From contig CAZSAT010000070.1 in NCBI GenBank assembly GCA_964604675.1, forward strand, positions 1-38,069: a stretch of 38,069 nucleotides of DNA, read 5' to 3'. Within the stretch, counting starts at the first letter, position 1, and every line of letters starts with the position of its first letter. Source of the DNA: CAZSAT01 sp964604675 (GTDB taxonomy: Bacteria; Myxococcota_A; UBA796; CAJQPC01). The translations under genes and the position numbers were made by a program. Below, in pieces: positions 7,799-16,058 of the stretch. Below the pieces are notes generated by a model that was not told where the DNA came from, made no database searches, and worked only from the letters and a program-made list of their open reading frames with translations.

Positions 7799-9922
7799 AT
7801 GATTCTCGTCGACACCACCGAAGGGGTGGCCACGCTCACCTGGGACATGCCTGGCCGCAGCCAGAACGTGTTCAACCAGGGCTCGCTCGATGCCTTCTCC
7901 GCGGCCCTGGATGCCGCCGCGACCGATCCGGACGTGACGGGCATCGTGGTGACATCGGCCAAGAAGGACTTCATCGCCGGCGCCGATCTCGACGCGCTGG
8001 AGACCATGGCCTTCGGCGGCCTCTCCGCCCAGGAGCTGCACCGGTCCGTCGGGGCCCTCTCCGAGGTGCTTCGGCGCATGGAGACCTGCGGCAAGCCCGT
8101 GGTCGCCGCCATCAATGGCACCGCGCTCGGGGGCGGACTGGAGCTGGCCCTGGCGTGTCACCACCGCGTGCTCGTGGACAGCGCGCGGGCGAAGGTCGGG
8201 CTGCCGGAGTCCACCCTCGGGCTGCTCCCGGGGGCCGGAGGCACCCAGCGTCTGCCGCGCCTGCTCGGCGTCCGGGCGGCTCTGCCGCTGCTGATGGAGG
8301 GCAAGCAGCTACGACCCGACCAAGCGCTGAAGGCTGGACTGGTCGACCAGGTCGTGCCTGGCGACGCGCTGTTGGACACCGCTCGTACCTGGGTGAAGGC
8401 CAACCGGGACGCCCACACCCAGCCCTGGGACCGGCGCGGCTTCGAGGTGCCCGGTGGCGGGATGGACGACGCCAGCACGCTGCAGACGATGATGGTGGCC
8501 AACGCGATGTTCGCGGCCAAGACCCACGGTCGCTACCCCGCCGGCAAGGCGATCCTGAGCTGCCTGTTCGAAGGCCTGCGCACCACCCTGGACGCCGGCC
8601 TCGCCATCGAGAAGCGGTACTTCGTGTCGCTGCTCCTCGACCCCACCGCTGGTGCGATGATCCGCACGCTGTTCCTGTCGCTCCAGGACGCCAACAAGCT
8701 CGTGCGCAGGCCCGCGGGCATCGAGCCACGTCCTCCGACGCGCCTCGGCGTTCTCGGCGCGGGCCTCATGGGTGCCGGCATCGCGCTGGTCGCGGCGAAG
8801 GCCGGCATCGACGTGGTCGTGCTCGACCGCGACCAGGACCAGGCCGACAACGCCCTGCGCTACGCCAGCGGTCACTTCGACCGCCGCATCGCACGCGGAC
8901 GGGCGACCGAGGCGAAGAAGGCCGCAGCACTCGCCCACATCACCACGACCACGGACTACGCGGACCTCGCTGGATCCGACCTGGTGATCGAGGCGGTGTT
9001 CGAGGATCGCGACGTGAAGGCCGCCGTGACCCGGCAAGCCGACGCCGTGCTCGGCGACCACGCGGTCTTCGGGTCCAACACCTCCACCCTGCCCATCACC
9101 GGGCTCGCCCAGGCGTCCACGCGGCCGCAGAACTTCATCGGCCTGCACTTCTTCTCGCCCGTGGAGAAGATGCCCCTGGTCGAGGTCATCCGGGCGGAAC
9201 ACACCAGCGACGAGACCCTTGCCTGGGCCCTCGATGCCGTCCAGGCCCTCGGCAAGACCCCCATCGTGGTGAACGACGCGCGCGGCTTCTACACGAGCCG
9301 CGTCTTCGGCACCTACATCACCGAGGGCATGGCCATGCTCGCCGCCGGCGTCGCGCCGGCCCTGATCGAGAACGCCGGTCGGGCCAGCGGCATGCCCATG
9401 CCACCGCTAGGACTCGCCGACGAGGTGGGCCTGGCGCTGATGCACCAGGTGGGCGTGCAGACCCGGAAAGACCTGGGGGACGCGGCCCCCGACAACCCCT
9501 CCAACGACGTGCTGGAGGTGCTCGTGGCCAAGCTCGATCGCAGCGGGAAGCGAGGCGGACGCGGCTTCTACGACCACGGCGACGACAAGCGCCTCTGGAC
9601 GGGCCTGCAGGACCACTTCCCGGTGGCCGCAGCGCAACCTTCGGCCGACGAGCTCGTCGAGCGCTACCTGTACGTGCAAGCCCTCGAGGCCGCGCGCTGC
9701 ATGGACGCCGGTGTGCTGCTCGCGAAGGAGGACGCCGACGTCGGCGCCATCATGGGCTGGGGCTTCGCACCCTGGTCCGGTGGCCCGCTGAGCTACATCG
9801 ACCGGGTCGGCGTGGCCGCCTTCGTAGCCCGGGCGGATGCGCTCGCCGACGAGCACGGCGCGCGGTACAGCCCGCCAGACCTCTTGCGCCGGATGGCTGC
9901 CGAGGGGGCGAGCTTCTACTGA
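7799..9922 (+). CDS. FadB/FadJ-type enoyl-CoA hydratase / 3-hydroxyacyl-CoA dehydrogenase
   Basis: A 707-residue multifunctional beta-oxidation protein. Residues 1-190 form a crotonase domain with the oxyanion loop FIAGADL and both catalytic glutamates: E115 in ALGGGLELA and E137 in LPEST. From about 315 there is an NAD-binding domain (LGVLGAGLMGAGIA), then FGSNTSTLPI, the HFFSPVEKMPLVEVI segment and two C-terminal 3-hydroxyacyl-CoA dehydrogenase domains ending near 700. The length matches the FadB/FadJ alpha subunit. It starts 3 bp after the thiolase stop, so the two products probably form a trifunctional complex. The stop overlaps the convergent esterase-like gene by 7 bp. Actinobacterial steroid clusters usually use separate hydratases and dehydrogenases, so placing a FadAB-type pair under this operator is notable. 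Confidence 0.95.
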   Translation: MILVDTTEGVATLTWDMPGRSQNVFNQGSLDAFSAALDAAATDPDVTGIVVTSAKKDFIAGADLDALETMAFGGLSAQELHRSVGALSEVLRRMETCGKPVVAAINGTALGGGLELALACHHRVLVDSARAKVGLPESTLGLLPGAGGTQRLPRLLGVRAALPLLMEGKQLRPDQALKAGLVDQVVPGDALLDTARTWVKANRDAHTQPWDRRGFEVPGGGMDDASTLQTMMVANAMFAAKTHGRYPAGKAILSCLFEGLRTTLDAGLAIEKRYFVSLLLDPTAGAMIRTLFLSLQDANKLVRRPAGIEPRPPTRLGVLGAGLMGAGIALVAAKAGIDVVVLDRDQDQADNALRYASGHFDRRIARGRATEAKKAAALAHITTTTDYADLAGSDLVIEAVFEDRDVKAAVTRQADAVLGDHAVFGSNTSTLPITGLAQASTRPQNFIGLHFFSPVEKMPLVEVIRAEHTSDETLAWALDAVQALGKTPIVVNDARGFYTSRVFGTYITEGMAMLAAGVAPALIENAGRASGMPMPPLGLADEVGLALMHQVGVQTRKDLGDAAPDNPSNDVLEVLVAKLDRSGKRGGRGFYDHGDDKRLWTGLQDHFPVAAAQPSADELVERYLYVQALEAARCMDAGVLLAKEDADVGAIMGWGFAPWSGGPLSYIDRVGVAAFVARADALADEHGARYSPPDLLRRMAAEGASFY

Positions 9923-10830
9923 AGGTCCGGCGGCTCCAGGCCTTCGACCCAGTACAGCGCGTCCCGCAGGGCGCGGGCGGTGTCGAAGGCGCAGTGTCCG
10001 CCGCTGCCCTCGTCCACCTGCCGGGTCTCGGCGCCCAGGGCGTCCCAGAGCGCGAGCCCATCTTCCACGAAAGGCGTCCACTCGTCGCCCGTGGTGGTGC
10101 TGGCGGTCACGCGCTTGCCAACGGCCAGCTTGGACCAGCTCGCCTGCTCCTCGAGCGCCGGGTCGTCGCTGTCGTAGTCCTCGAAGCACCAGTCCGTCTC
10201 CGAGTCCTCGCGGGGCACGTCGCCGCCACAGGCGCCCACGAAGCCCCCCTCGAAGGGCAGCTCGCGGTACATCGGCACCCCCATCGACCAGAAGGCGCCA
10301 CCGCTGATCCCCCCGAGGTGCACCCGCTCGAGGTCCACGTCGTAGGCGCCGAAGAGCTTTCCTTCCAGCAGATCGACGAGGTAGTCCGCGCGTTGGTGCT
10401 TCCGCGGTGTCCACCAGCACGGGCTGCCCGGAGCGCCGAGCGACAAGACCATGGCGTGGGTGTCGTCGGCCCAGTCGCGGAGCTCGAGATCGCTCGTGAA
10501 CTCGGTGTGGCTGCCCCAGTCGCCGTGCATCAGGACCGCCAGGCCCAGCGGCGCGTCGTGGGCATCCTCGGGCACATACAGGGTGTAGCGACCCGCTTGC
10601 TCCTCGAAGGTGTGCCCGCCCTCGAGCAGACCGGTCGGACCGCCCTTCCCCCCGGTGGAGCCGGCTCCGGTCTCCGGGTCGCCGGTCTCGTCAGCCGTGT
10701 CGGGCGGGGCAGCCGTGTCGCCAACGGAGCTGGCCGTGCCGTCGCCGCTGTCGTTCATCGACGCGTCGGCGCCAGGTGCTTCAGCCGTGTCCGCCGGCTC
10801 CTGGGTCACGCACGCCAACAGGATCCACAT
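9916..10830 (-). CDS. Secreted alpha/beta-hydrolase lipoprotein (PHB-depolymerase/feruloyl-esterase-like)
   Basis: A 304-residue protein. It begins with a very short lipoprotein signal, MWILLAC (Cys7), followed by a 60-residue linker rich in Asp, Thr, Gly and Ala. The remainder is an alpha/beta-hydrolase: oxyanion region VLMHGDWGSH (99-108), nucleophile elbow GISGG with Ser176, and a probable catalytic His279 in GSGGHC. A candidate acid lies near Asp249 (GDEWTP). It resembles the esterase group of PHB depolymerase-like proteins. It overlaps the ketosteroid dehydrogenase gene by 50 bp on the same strand and is probably the last gene of that operon. Hydrolysis of a steroid or sterol ester outside the cytoplasm is conceivable but not shown. 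Confidence 0.85.
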   Translation of the reverse strand: MWILLACVTQEPADTAEAPGADASMNDSGDGTASSVGDTAAPPDTADETGDPETGAGSTGGKGGPTGLLEGGHTFEEQAGRYTLYVPEDAHDAPLGLAVLMHGDWGSHTEFTSDLELRDWADDTHAMVLSLGAPGSPCWWTPRKHQRADYLVDLLEGKLFGAYDVDLERVHLGGISGGAFWSMGVPMYRELPFEGGFVGACGGDVPREDSETDWCFEDYDSDDPALEEQASWSKLAVGKRVTASTTTGDEWTPFVEDGLALWDALGAETRQVDEGSGGHCAFDTARALRDALYWVEGLEPPDLQ

Positions 10831-12400
10831 CGCTCGACCTCCGTGCCGCCGCGGCCCCGGCGCGCCGACCAGAGTACACGCAGTCCGCGATGGAGAGCCC
10901 GCTCACGTATTGGCGCGAGCAGATGCCCACGGCGTTCCGCCCAGCGGCGAACAGACCCTCGATCCCGGAGCGATCCGTCCTCAACACCTGACCGTCCCGT
11001 TCGTCCACCACCAGGCCTCCGAGCGTGAGCGTGGGGAGCGGCCAGACCTTGCTCCGGATGCCGCAGTCCATCACGTAGAAGGGGGGCCGAAGCGCCTGAC
11101 GAAGCTCCTTGCCGAAGGCATCGGGCGCGTCCGCAGCGATGGCCGCGTTGTAGCTCTCGAGCGTGGTGCGGAGGGTGTTCAGGTCGAAGCCACCCACCTT
11201 GGCGAGCGCCTCCATGGAGTCCGCTCGGCGGCAGTTGAACCAGAGGTTCAGGAGCGCCGGCGCGGTCTGGAACCACTGCGTCCTGCCCCGCCCGACCTGG
11301 GACTTCGCCGTCCGCTTGATGGCGTCGTCGATGACGAGCAGGCCGACGCCGTCGTTGTGGTCGACCATCGCCTCGCCGATGGCGGCGCCGTAGAGCGACT
11401 CGTTCACGTAGCGAGCACCAGACCGGTTCAACAACACGCCACGCACCAACGCTTCCGGGGGGTTGAGGAAGCGCCACGCGCTCACCCGGCCCATGCGGTC
11501 CACATCGCCGCCCACGGACCGCCCGAGCTCGATGCCCAGGCCGCCGCAGCCCGACGTGCCCAGGGGCATGCCGCGACGGTAGGGCTCGGCGTAGCGCTTC
11601 ACCATCTCGCGGTTGTAGATGAACCCACCGGCGGCCAACACCACCCCGCCACGAGCTTCGACGCGACACGGCTCACCGTGCCGTTCCTCCAGCCGAGCAG
11701 CCATGCGCCTCAGCCGCTTGGCGAGCCGTGGCACGTAGTTCACCAGCCTGATGGCGAGCTTCTCCAACCGGGCGTGACGCCGAGCGACCGCCCCGCGGAG
11801 CCGGGTGGCCAGGACGCCCGTGACGCGGCCGTTGTCCTCGATCAGCTCCCGCACCCGGCACTGCGTCCACACGTCCACACCCGCAGCCAGCGCAGCCGCT
11901 CGGAGTGGTTCGTAGAAGTTCTTGCCCGGCAGCGAGGTCCCGACGGCACGGTGCCCGCGTGCGGCGGGCTTGGCGATCTCCCGAAACGGCGAGAACCCCT
12001 CGTTGCCCGAGTAGTACAGGAAGTAGTCGTCGGTCGGGTAGCTGGTCTTTACGGGGCAGAGGGCCGCTCGGAAGGGCACGCCGTGGTCCGAGAGCCAGCG
12101 AAGGTTCGACACACTCTCGTCGCAGAAATGGCGGAGCGTCGCATCGCTGACCACGCCCTGCACCTCCGCCTTCAGGTACGCGAACATCGCGTCCGTCGAG
12201 TCCTCGACACCTGCTTCCTGCTGGATGTGGGTGCCCCCACCCGCGTAGACCACACCCCCGGAGATGGCTGTGGCTCCCCCGCCGCCAAAGCGGTCGAGGG
12301 CGAGCACGGAGCGGTCCAGGGCACGGGCTTCGAGGGCCGCACAGGCCCCCGCGCCGCCAAAGCCGACCACCACGACGTCGACGCTGGCGTCCCAGCTCAT
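10781..12400 (-). CDS. 3-ketosteroid dehydrogenase family flavoprotein (probably delta4-(5-alpha) type)
   Basis: A 539-residue FAD-dependent dehydrogenase. The N-terminal dinucleotide fold has VVGFGGAG (11-18), then GGGGATAISGGVVYAGGG (39-56). The C-terminal FAD segment GIEGLFAAGR is followed by QYVSGLSIADC around 497-507. The Tyr-x-Ser of YVSGL (about 498-500) matches, as I recall it, the active-site Tyr/Ser pair of the Rhodococcus 3-ketosteroid delta4-(5-alpha)-dehydrogenase. The Y-P-G motif of delta1-dehydrogenases is not seen, so the delta4 type is favoured without an alignment. A very basic amphipathic stretch (206-240) might bind membrane. The ATG overlaps the GMC gene stop (ATGA). Confidence 0.85.
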   Translation of the reverse strand: MSWDASVDVVVVGFGGAGACAALEARALDRSVLALDRFGGGGATAISGGVVYAGGGTHIQQEAGVEDSTDAMFAYLKAEVQGVVSDATLRHFCDESVSNLRWLSDHGVPFRAALCPVKTSYPTDDYFLYYSGNEGFSPFREIAKPAARGHRAVGTSLPGKNFYEPLRAAALAAGVDVWTQCRVRELIEDNGRVTGVLATRLRGAVARRHARLEKLAIRLVNYVPRLAKRLRRMAARLEERHGEPCRVEARGGVVLAAGGFIYNREMVKRYAEPYRRGMPLGTSGCGGLGIELGRSVGGDVDRMGRVSAWRFLNPPEALVRGVLLNRSGARYVNESLYGAAIGEAMVDHNDGVGLLVIDDAIKRTAKSQVGRGRTQWFQTAPALLNLWFNCRRADSMEALAKVGGFDLNTLRTTLESYNAAIAADAPDAFGKELRQALRPPFYVMDCGIRSKVWPLPTLTLGGLVVDERDGQVLRTDRSGIEGLFAAGRNAVGICSRQYVSGLSIADCVYSGRRAGAAAARRSSDVDPVGVRDPGAGGHG

Positions 12401-14001
12401 CGGCGCAACAGGTCGGCGGCCTTCTCGCCGATCATCAGGCAAGGGGCGTTGGTGTTGCCGCCGGTGATGCTCGGCATGATGGACGCGTCGGCCACGCGCA
12501 AGCCCTCGATGCCACGCACGCGCAAGCTCGGGTCGACCACCGCTCGCTCGTCCGAGCCCATGCGGCACGTGCCGACCGGGTGGTACACGGTCGAGACCCG
12601 GTTGGGGATCTCCCGAGCCAGCCCCCCGGGGGTGTGCGTGTCCCCCGCGGGGTGAAGCTCCGTGGTGATCTCCTGAGCGATGTCGCTCGACGCCATGATC
12701 GCGCGGGTGATGGCGACGCCCTCCTCCAGGAGCTTGGTGTCACCGGCGGCCTGGAGGTAGGCCGGGTCGATGTCCGGAGCAGCGGCGGGCGCCGCACTCC
12801 TCAAGCGGATCCGACCCCGGCTCTCCGGGTAGATCAGCGTGGGCAGCAAGGTGAACGCCGGCCGCATGTCGACCTTCGGGCGCTCGTCGCTGTTGTCCTG
12901 ATTCGGCGACGGGTAGGCCCATGGCAAGGTGTGGAGCTGCAGGTTGGGCAGCGCGCTGTCCCCGACACGCACGAACGCCACCGACTCGAACACGCTGCGG
13001 CCGAACCAGGTGCCGCCGAAGATCTTCTCCTTGAGCATGCCGCCGAAGAAGTGCCACGGGGTGCCGCGGTGACCACCACGGGGGGCGAGGAACGTGAGCG
13101 GCACGAACAGGTGGTCGTGCAGGTTCTCACCGACCGGGAGATCCACGCGCACCTCGACGTCGAGGGACTGCAGGTGGTCGGCCGGACCGACCCCGCTCCG
13201 CATCAGGATGGCCGGCGTGCCGACGGCACCTGCTGAGAGCACCACCTCGCGTTCGGCGTCGACCTGGTGCAGCGTGTGACCGACGCTGTAGTCCACGCCG
13301 ACCGCGCGGCCCTGCGCGATGCGAACGCGGTGGACCAGGGCGCCCGTCACCACCTCGAGGTTGGGTCGGTGGAGGTTGGGGTGGAGGTAGCCTTCGGAGG
13401 AGCTGTAGCGCACGCCGCCGTGGCACGTGAGCTGCCAGAGCGCCGCACCCTCCTGGCTCTCACCGTTGTAGTCGTCGAGCACCGGGACCTTGCACGTGGC
13501 TGCACAGGCTGCGAGGAAGGCCTCGGACACAGGGCTGATGCCGGTGGGGCGCGTGACCTTGATCGGTCCTCCGCTGCCGCGCAGGGCGCTCTCGCCCCCC
13601 TCCCAGTCCTCCAGGCGCTTGAAGTACGGCAGCACGCCCTCGTGGTCCCAACCGGGACAACCGTCGGCGGCCCAGTCGTCGAAGTTCTGGCGGTGGCCCC
13701 GCACGAAGACCATGCCGTTGATGGCGCTGGAGCCACCGAGGACCTTGCCCCGCATGTAGGGGATCCGGCGGCCGAGGGTGGCCTGCCGCGGCTCGGTCTT
13801 GTACCCCCAGTCGTAGGCCTTCTTCACCTGCGGGACGGTGTGGATGATGGACACCATGCCGGGCACCCGGCAGAGGTCGGACCGGTCGCTGCCCCCGCCC
13901 TCCAGCAACAACACGCGACACGCCGGGTCCTCGGTCAGACGCGCCGCGATGACACAGCCGGCCGATCCGGCACCGACGACGACGTAGTCCCAGGTGCTCA
14001 C
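12397..14001 (-). CDS. GMC-family FAD oxidoreductase (choline-dehydrogenase/alcohol-oxidase-like)
   Basis: A 534-residue GMC oxidoreductase. It has the N-terminal VVGAGSAGC (8-16) FAD fold, the GMC signature RGKVLGGSSAINGMVFVRG near 85-103, the second signature LSAGAVGTPAILMRSGVG near 267-284, and C-terminal STVYHPVGTCRMG with NTNAPCLMIGE, which supply the active-site His/Asn pair. The length is usual for the choline-dehydrogenase branch. It starts at a GTG that overlaps the upstream stop (GTGA). Family members oxidise primary or secondary alcohols. In a steroid operon it could oxidise a 3-hydroxyl or a side-chain hydroxyl left by the P450s. It is not the cholesterol oxidase ChoD/ChoA subtype as far as I can tell. 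Confidence 0.9.
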   Translation of the reverse strand: MSTWDYVVVGAGSAGCVIAARLTEDPACRVLLLEGGGSDRSDLCRVPGMVSIIHTVPQVKKAYDWGYKTEPRQATLGRRIPYMRGKVLGGSSAINGMVFVRGHRQNFDDWAADGCPGWDHEGVLPYFKRLEDWEGGESALRGSGGPIKVTRPTGISPVSEAFLAACAATCKVPVLDDYNGESQEGAALWQLTCHGGVRYSSSEGYLHPNLHRPNLEVVTGALVHRVRIAQGRAVGVDYSVGHTLHQVDAEREVVLSAGAVGTPAILMRSGVGPADHLQSLDVEVRVDLPVGENLHDHLFVPLTFLAPRGGHRGTPWHFFGGMLKEKIFGGTWFGRSVFESVAFVRVGDSALPNLQLHTLPWAYPSPNQDNSDERPKVDMRPAFTLLPTLIYPESRGRIRLRSAAPAAAPDIDPAYLQAAGDTKLLEEGVAITRAIMASSDIAQEITTELHPAGDTHTPGGLAREIPNRVSTVYHPVGTCRMGSDERAVVDPSLRVRGIEGLRVADASIMPSITGGNTNAPCLMIGEKAADLLRR

Positions 14002-15098
14002 GGCGTGCCCACGCGGGCGAGGGCCGCGCGGCACCCATCGATGAGCTCCGCCATGACGTCTGCGGTGCTCTGCACCTCGTTCATGCGCCCGACGATCTGC
14101 CCGACGGGGCTGCCCGCCAGGGCCTCGCAGCCGTGGTGGTAGATGCGCTCGACCGCCTCGGCCTGCACCATCCACATCAGCGGGATGGGCAGGTAGCCCG
14201 GGCTCTCTTCCGAGGCCCACGCCTCGGTCCAGGCCGTCTTGAGCTGCCGGGCCGGCTTGCCCGAGATGGCGCGGCTGCGAACCGTGTCCTCGGAGCTGGC
14301 GGCGAGCAGCTTGCGCACCACGATCTCGGGGTTGTAGTCGAGGTGTTCCCGGGTGGTCAGCCAGATCGACCCCGTCCACACACCCTGGGCGCCGAGGCAG
14401 AGCGCGGCGGCCATCTGGCGGCCGGACCCGATGCCCCCGGCCATCAGGACCGGCGTGTCGCCCACCGCGTCCACGACCTCCGGACAGAGCACCATGCCCG
14501 CGATCTCGCCGGTGTGCCCGCCCGCCTCCCAGCCCTGGGCCACGATGATGTCGAGCCCAGCCTCCTCGTGGCGCACCGCCTGCTTCACCTTCCCGCAGAG
14601 GGCCGCGACCAGGATGCCGTGCTGGTGCGCCTTGTCGACTACATCCGCGGGCGGGGTGCCGAGCGCGTTGGCGATGAGCTTGGGTCGGTGCCGGAGCGAG
14701 ACCTCGACGTGCTCCCGGCCGCGCTCGAGGCTCCAACCGAGGAGGTCCTCGCCCTTGCGCGCATAGTCGTCGGGCAAGGCCGCGACCCCGTGGTCCTCGA
14801 GCAACTTGTCGACGAAGGCGGTGTGGGCCGGGGTGATCAGCGCCTTCAGCTGGTCCATGCTGAAGTCCTGCCCGCGGCCGGCGTACTTCATCGGCATGAC
14901 GGTGTCGACGCCGTAGGGCTTGTCGCCGACGTGCTCGTCGATGAAGGTGAGCGCCTCGTCGAGCTGCTCCGCGGTCAGGTTGATGGCACCGAGCACGCCG
15001 AGGCCTCCGGCACGGCACACCTCGACGACGACCTCGGGGCTGCGCGTGAACGCGAAGATGGGCGCTTCGAGGCCGAGGCGCCTGGCGAGAGGGGTCAT
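13998..15098 (-). CDS. Nitronate-monooxygenase-like FMN protein
   Basis: A 366-residue TIM-barrel flavoprotein of the 2-nitropropane dioxygenase/nitronate monooxygenase family. The motif AQGWEAGGHTG with the later MAGGIGSGRQMAAALCLGAQGVWTGS segment gives the FMN-phosphate-binding region. ATG 15098 follows the preceding SDR stop by 1 bp; the longer in-frame extension upstream is an unlikely proline-rich sequence. In steroid catabolism a member of this family, IpdC, is a CoA-thioester reductase rather than a nitronate oxidase. The other copy in this window (24576-25634) is the better IpdC match, so this one may act on a different enone-type steroid intermediate. Function is inferred. Confidence 0.85.
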   Translation of the reverse strand: MTPLARRLGLEAPIFAFTRSPEVVVEVCRAGGLGVLGAINLTAEQLDEALTFIDEHVGDKPYGVDTVMPMKYAGRGQDFSMDQLKALITPAHTAFVDKLLEDHGVAALPDDYARKGEDLLGWSLERGREHVEVSLRHRPKLIANALGTPPADVVDKAHQHGILVAALCGKVKQAVRHEEAGLDIIVAQGWEAGGHTGEIAGMVLCPEVVDAVGDTPVLMAGGIGSGRQMAAALCLGAQGVWTGSIWLTTREHLDYNPEIVVRKLLAASSEDTVRSRAISGKPARQLKTAWTEAWASEESPGYLPIPLMWMVQAEAVERIYHHGCEALAGSPVGQIVGRMNEVQSTADVMAELIDGCRAALARVGTP

Positions 15099-15099
15099 G

Positions 15100-15999
15100 T
15101 CAGGTCCCGTAGACGGGGGCGGGGGGGGCGGCCTCGGCGAGGAGCCCCGCCACGGCGGCGGACAGCTCCTCGGGCGCCCACCGCGCGCCCTTGTCGATGC
15201 TGGGACCAGGCCGCCAGCCGTCCGACAGCTGCACCAGCCCGCCCCAGACCTCGAACACGCGGCCGGACACCGCACGGCTGGCCGAGGACCCGAGCCAGAC
15301 CACGAGTGGGCTGACGTTGGCCGGGTGGTAGACGTCGAAGCCCTGCTCGGGTGGCTTCATCCTCGCCGCGAAAGGCCCCTCGGTCATGCGTGTGCGAGCT
15401 GCGGGCGCGATGGCGTTCGCGGTGACACCGTAGCGCCCCAGCTCCGCCGCCTGCACCAGCGTGAGCGAAGCGATGCCGCCCTTCGCTGCGGCGTAGGCCG
15501 ACTGACCGACGCTGCCCTGCAAGCCGGCGCCCGAGGAGGTGTTGATGATGCGCGCGTCGGGCATGCGACCGGCCTTCGCCTCCCCCCGCCAATACGCCCC
15601 GGCATGCCGGGCGACGCAGTAGTGACCGCGCAGGTGCACACGCATCACGGCGTCCCACTCGTCGCAGGTCGAGCTGACGAACATCCGGTCTCGGAGGATG
15701 CCCGCGTTGTTCACCACGACGTCCAGGCGTCCGAAGCGCTCCAGCGTGGCCGCGACCAGCGCCCCCGCCTCGTCCCAGTCGGCTACGTCGGCGCCGTTGG
15801 CGAGGGCCTCGCCGCCCGCGGACTCGATGGCGGACACCACCTTGTCGGCCGGGCCGCCCGAGCTTCCCACGCCGCGGCCTGAGGTGCCGAGGTCGTTGAC
15901 GACCACCTTGGCGCCGGCGGCGGCGAAGGCGAGTGCGTGCGCCCGTCCGATGCCGGTGCCGGCTCCGGTGATGAGGACGACGCGGTCCTGGCAGATCAT
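15100..15999 (-). CDS. SDR, Hsd4A/MFE-2-like 3-hydroxyacyl-CoA or 17-beta-hydroxysteroid dehydrogenase
   Basis: A 299-residue short-chain dehydrogenase. It has TGAGTGIGRAHALAFAAAGA (11-30), VVNDLG (34-38), NNAG (97-100), a catalytic Ser at 155/156 and Y169-x3-K173. The GRAHALAFAxxGAxVVVNDLG start is the hallmark of the multifunctional-enzyme type 2/Hsd4A group. That group includes a mycobacterial enzyme acting on steroid side-chain 3-hydroxyacyl-CoA and 17-hydroxysteroids. ATG 15999 has GGGAG about 5 bp upstream. It is the first gene of the five-gene run ending at 9916 and lies directly downstream of the double operator 16013-16048. Confidence 0.88.
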   Translation of the reverse strand: MICQDRVVLITGAGTGIGRAHALAFAAAGAKVVVNDLGTSGRGVGSSGGPADKVVSAIESAGGEALANGADVADWDEAGALVAATLERFGRLDVVVNNAGILRDRMFVSSTCDEWDAVMRVHLRGHYCVARHAGAYWRGEAKAGRMPDARIINTSSGAGLQGSVGQSAYAAAKGGIASLTLVQAAELGRYGVTANAIAPAARTRMTEGPFAARMKPPEQGFDVYHPANVSPLVVWLGSSASRAVSGRVFEVWGGLVQLSDGWRPGPSIDKGARWAPEELSAAVAGLLAEAAPPAPVYGT

Positions 16000-16012
16000 C
16001 GTGCTCCCAGAG

Positions 16013-16026
16013 TAGAACGTGTTCTA
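16013..16026. promoter_or_regulatory. KstR-type operator, proximal (Hsd4A-KstD operon)
   Basis: TAGAACGTGTTCTA, a perfect 6-2-6 inverted repeat fitting TnnAACnnGTTnnA. It lies 13 bp upstream of ATG 15999, so it overlaps the expected promoter or 5' leader of the leftward operon. Confidence 0.85.
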
Positions 16027-16034
16027 TCCAGAAG

Positions 16035-16048
16035 TAGAACACGTTTCA
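16035..16048. promoter_or_regulatory. KstR-type operator, distal (Hsd4A-KstD operon)
   Basis: TAGAACACGTTTCA fits TnnAACnnGTTnnA and is 22 bp from the proximal site. An identical 14-mer occurs as the distal site at 27893-27906, so the two long operons have near-copies of the same two-site module. Confidence 0.8.
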
Positions 16049-16058
16049 GTGGGCACGG

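Noticed and set aside
7120..11028. Very long open frame (about 1300 codons) on the plus strand
   Set aside because: It runs through the thiolase, FadB and antisense to the esterase and KstD with Arg/Pro/His-rich sequence; it is a by-product of high GC at third codon positions.
15099..15275. Longer N-terminus for the nitronate-monooxygenase-like gene
   Set aside because: The extra 59 residues are Arg/Pro-rich, overlap the SDR coding sequence, and the family N-terminus begins at ATG 15098.
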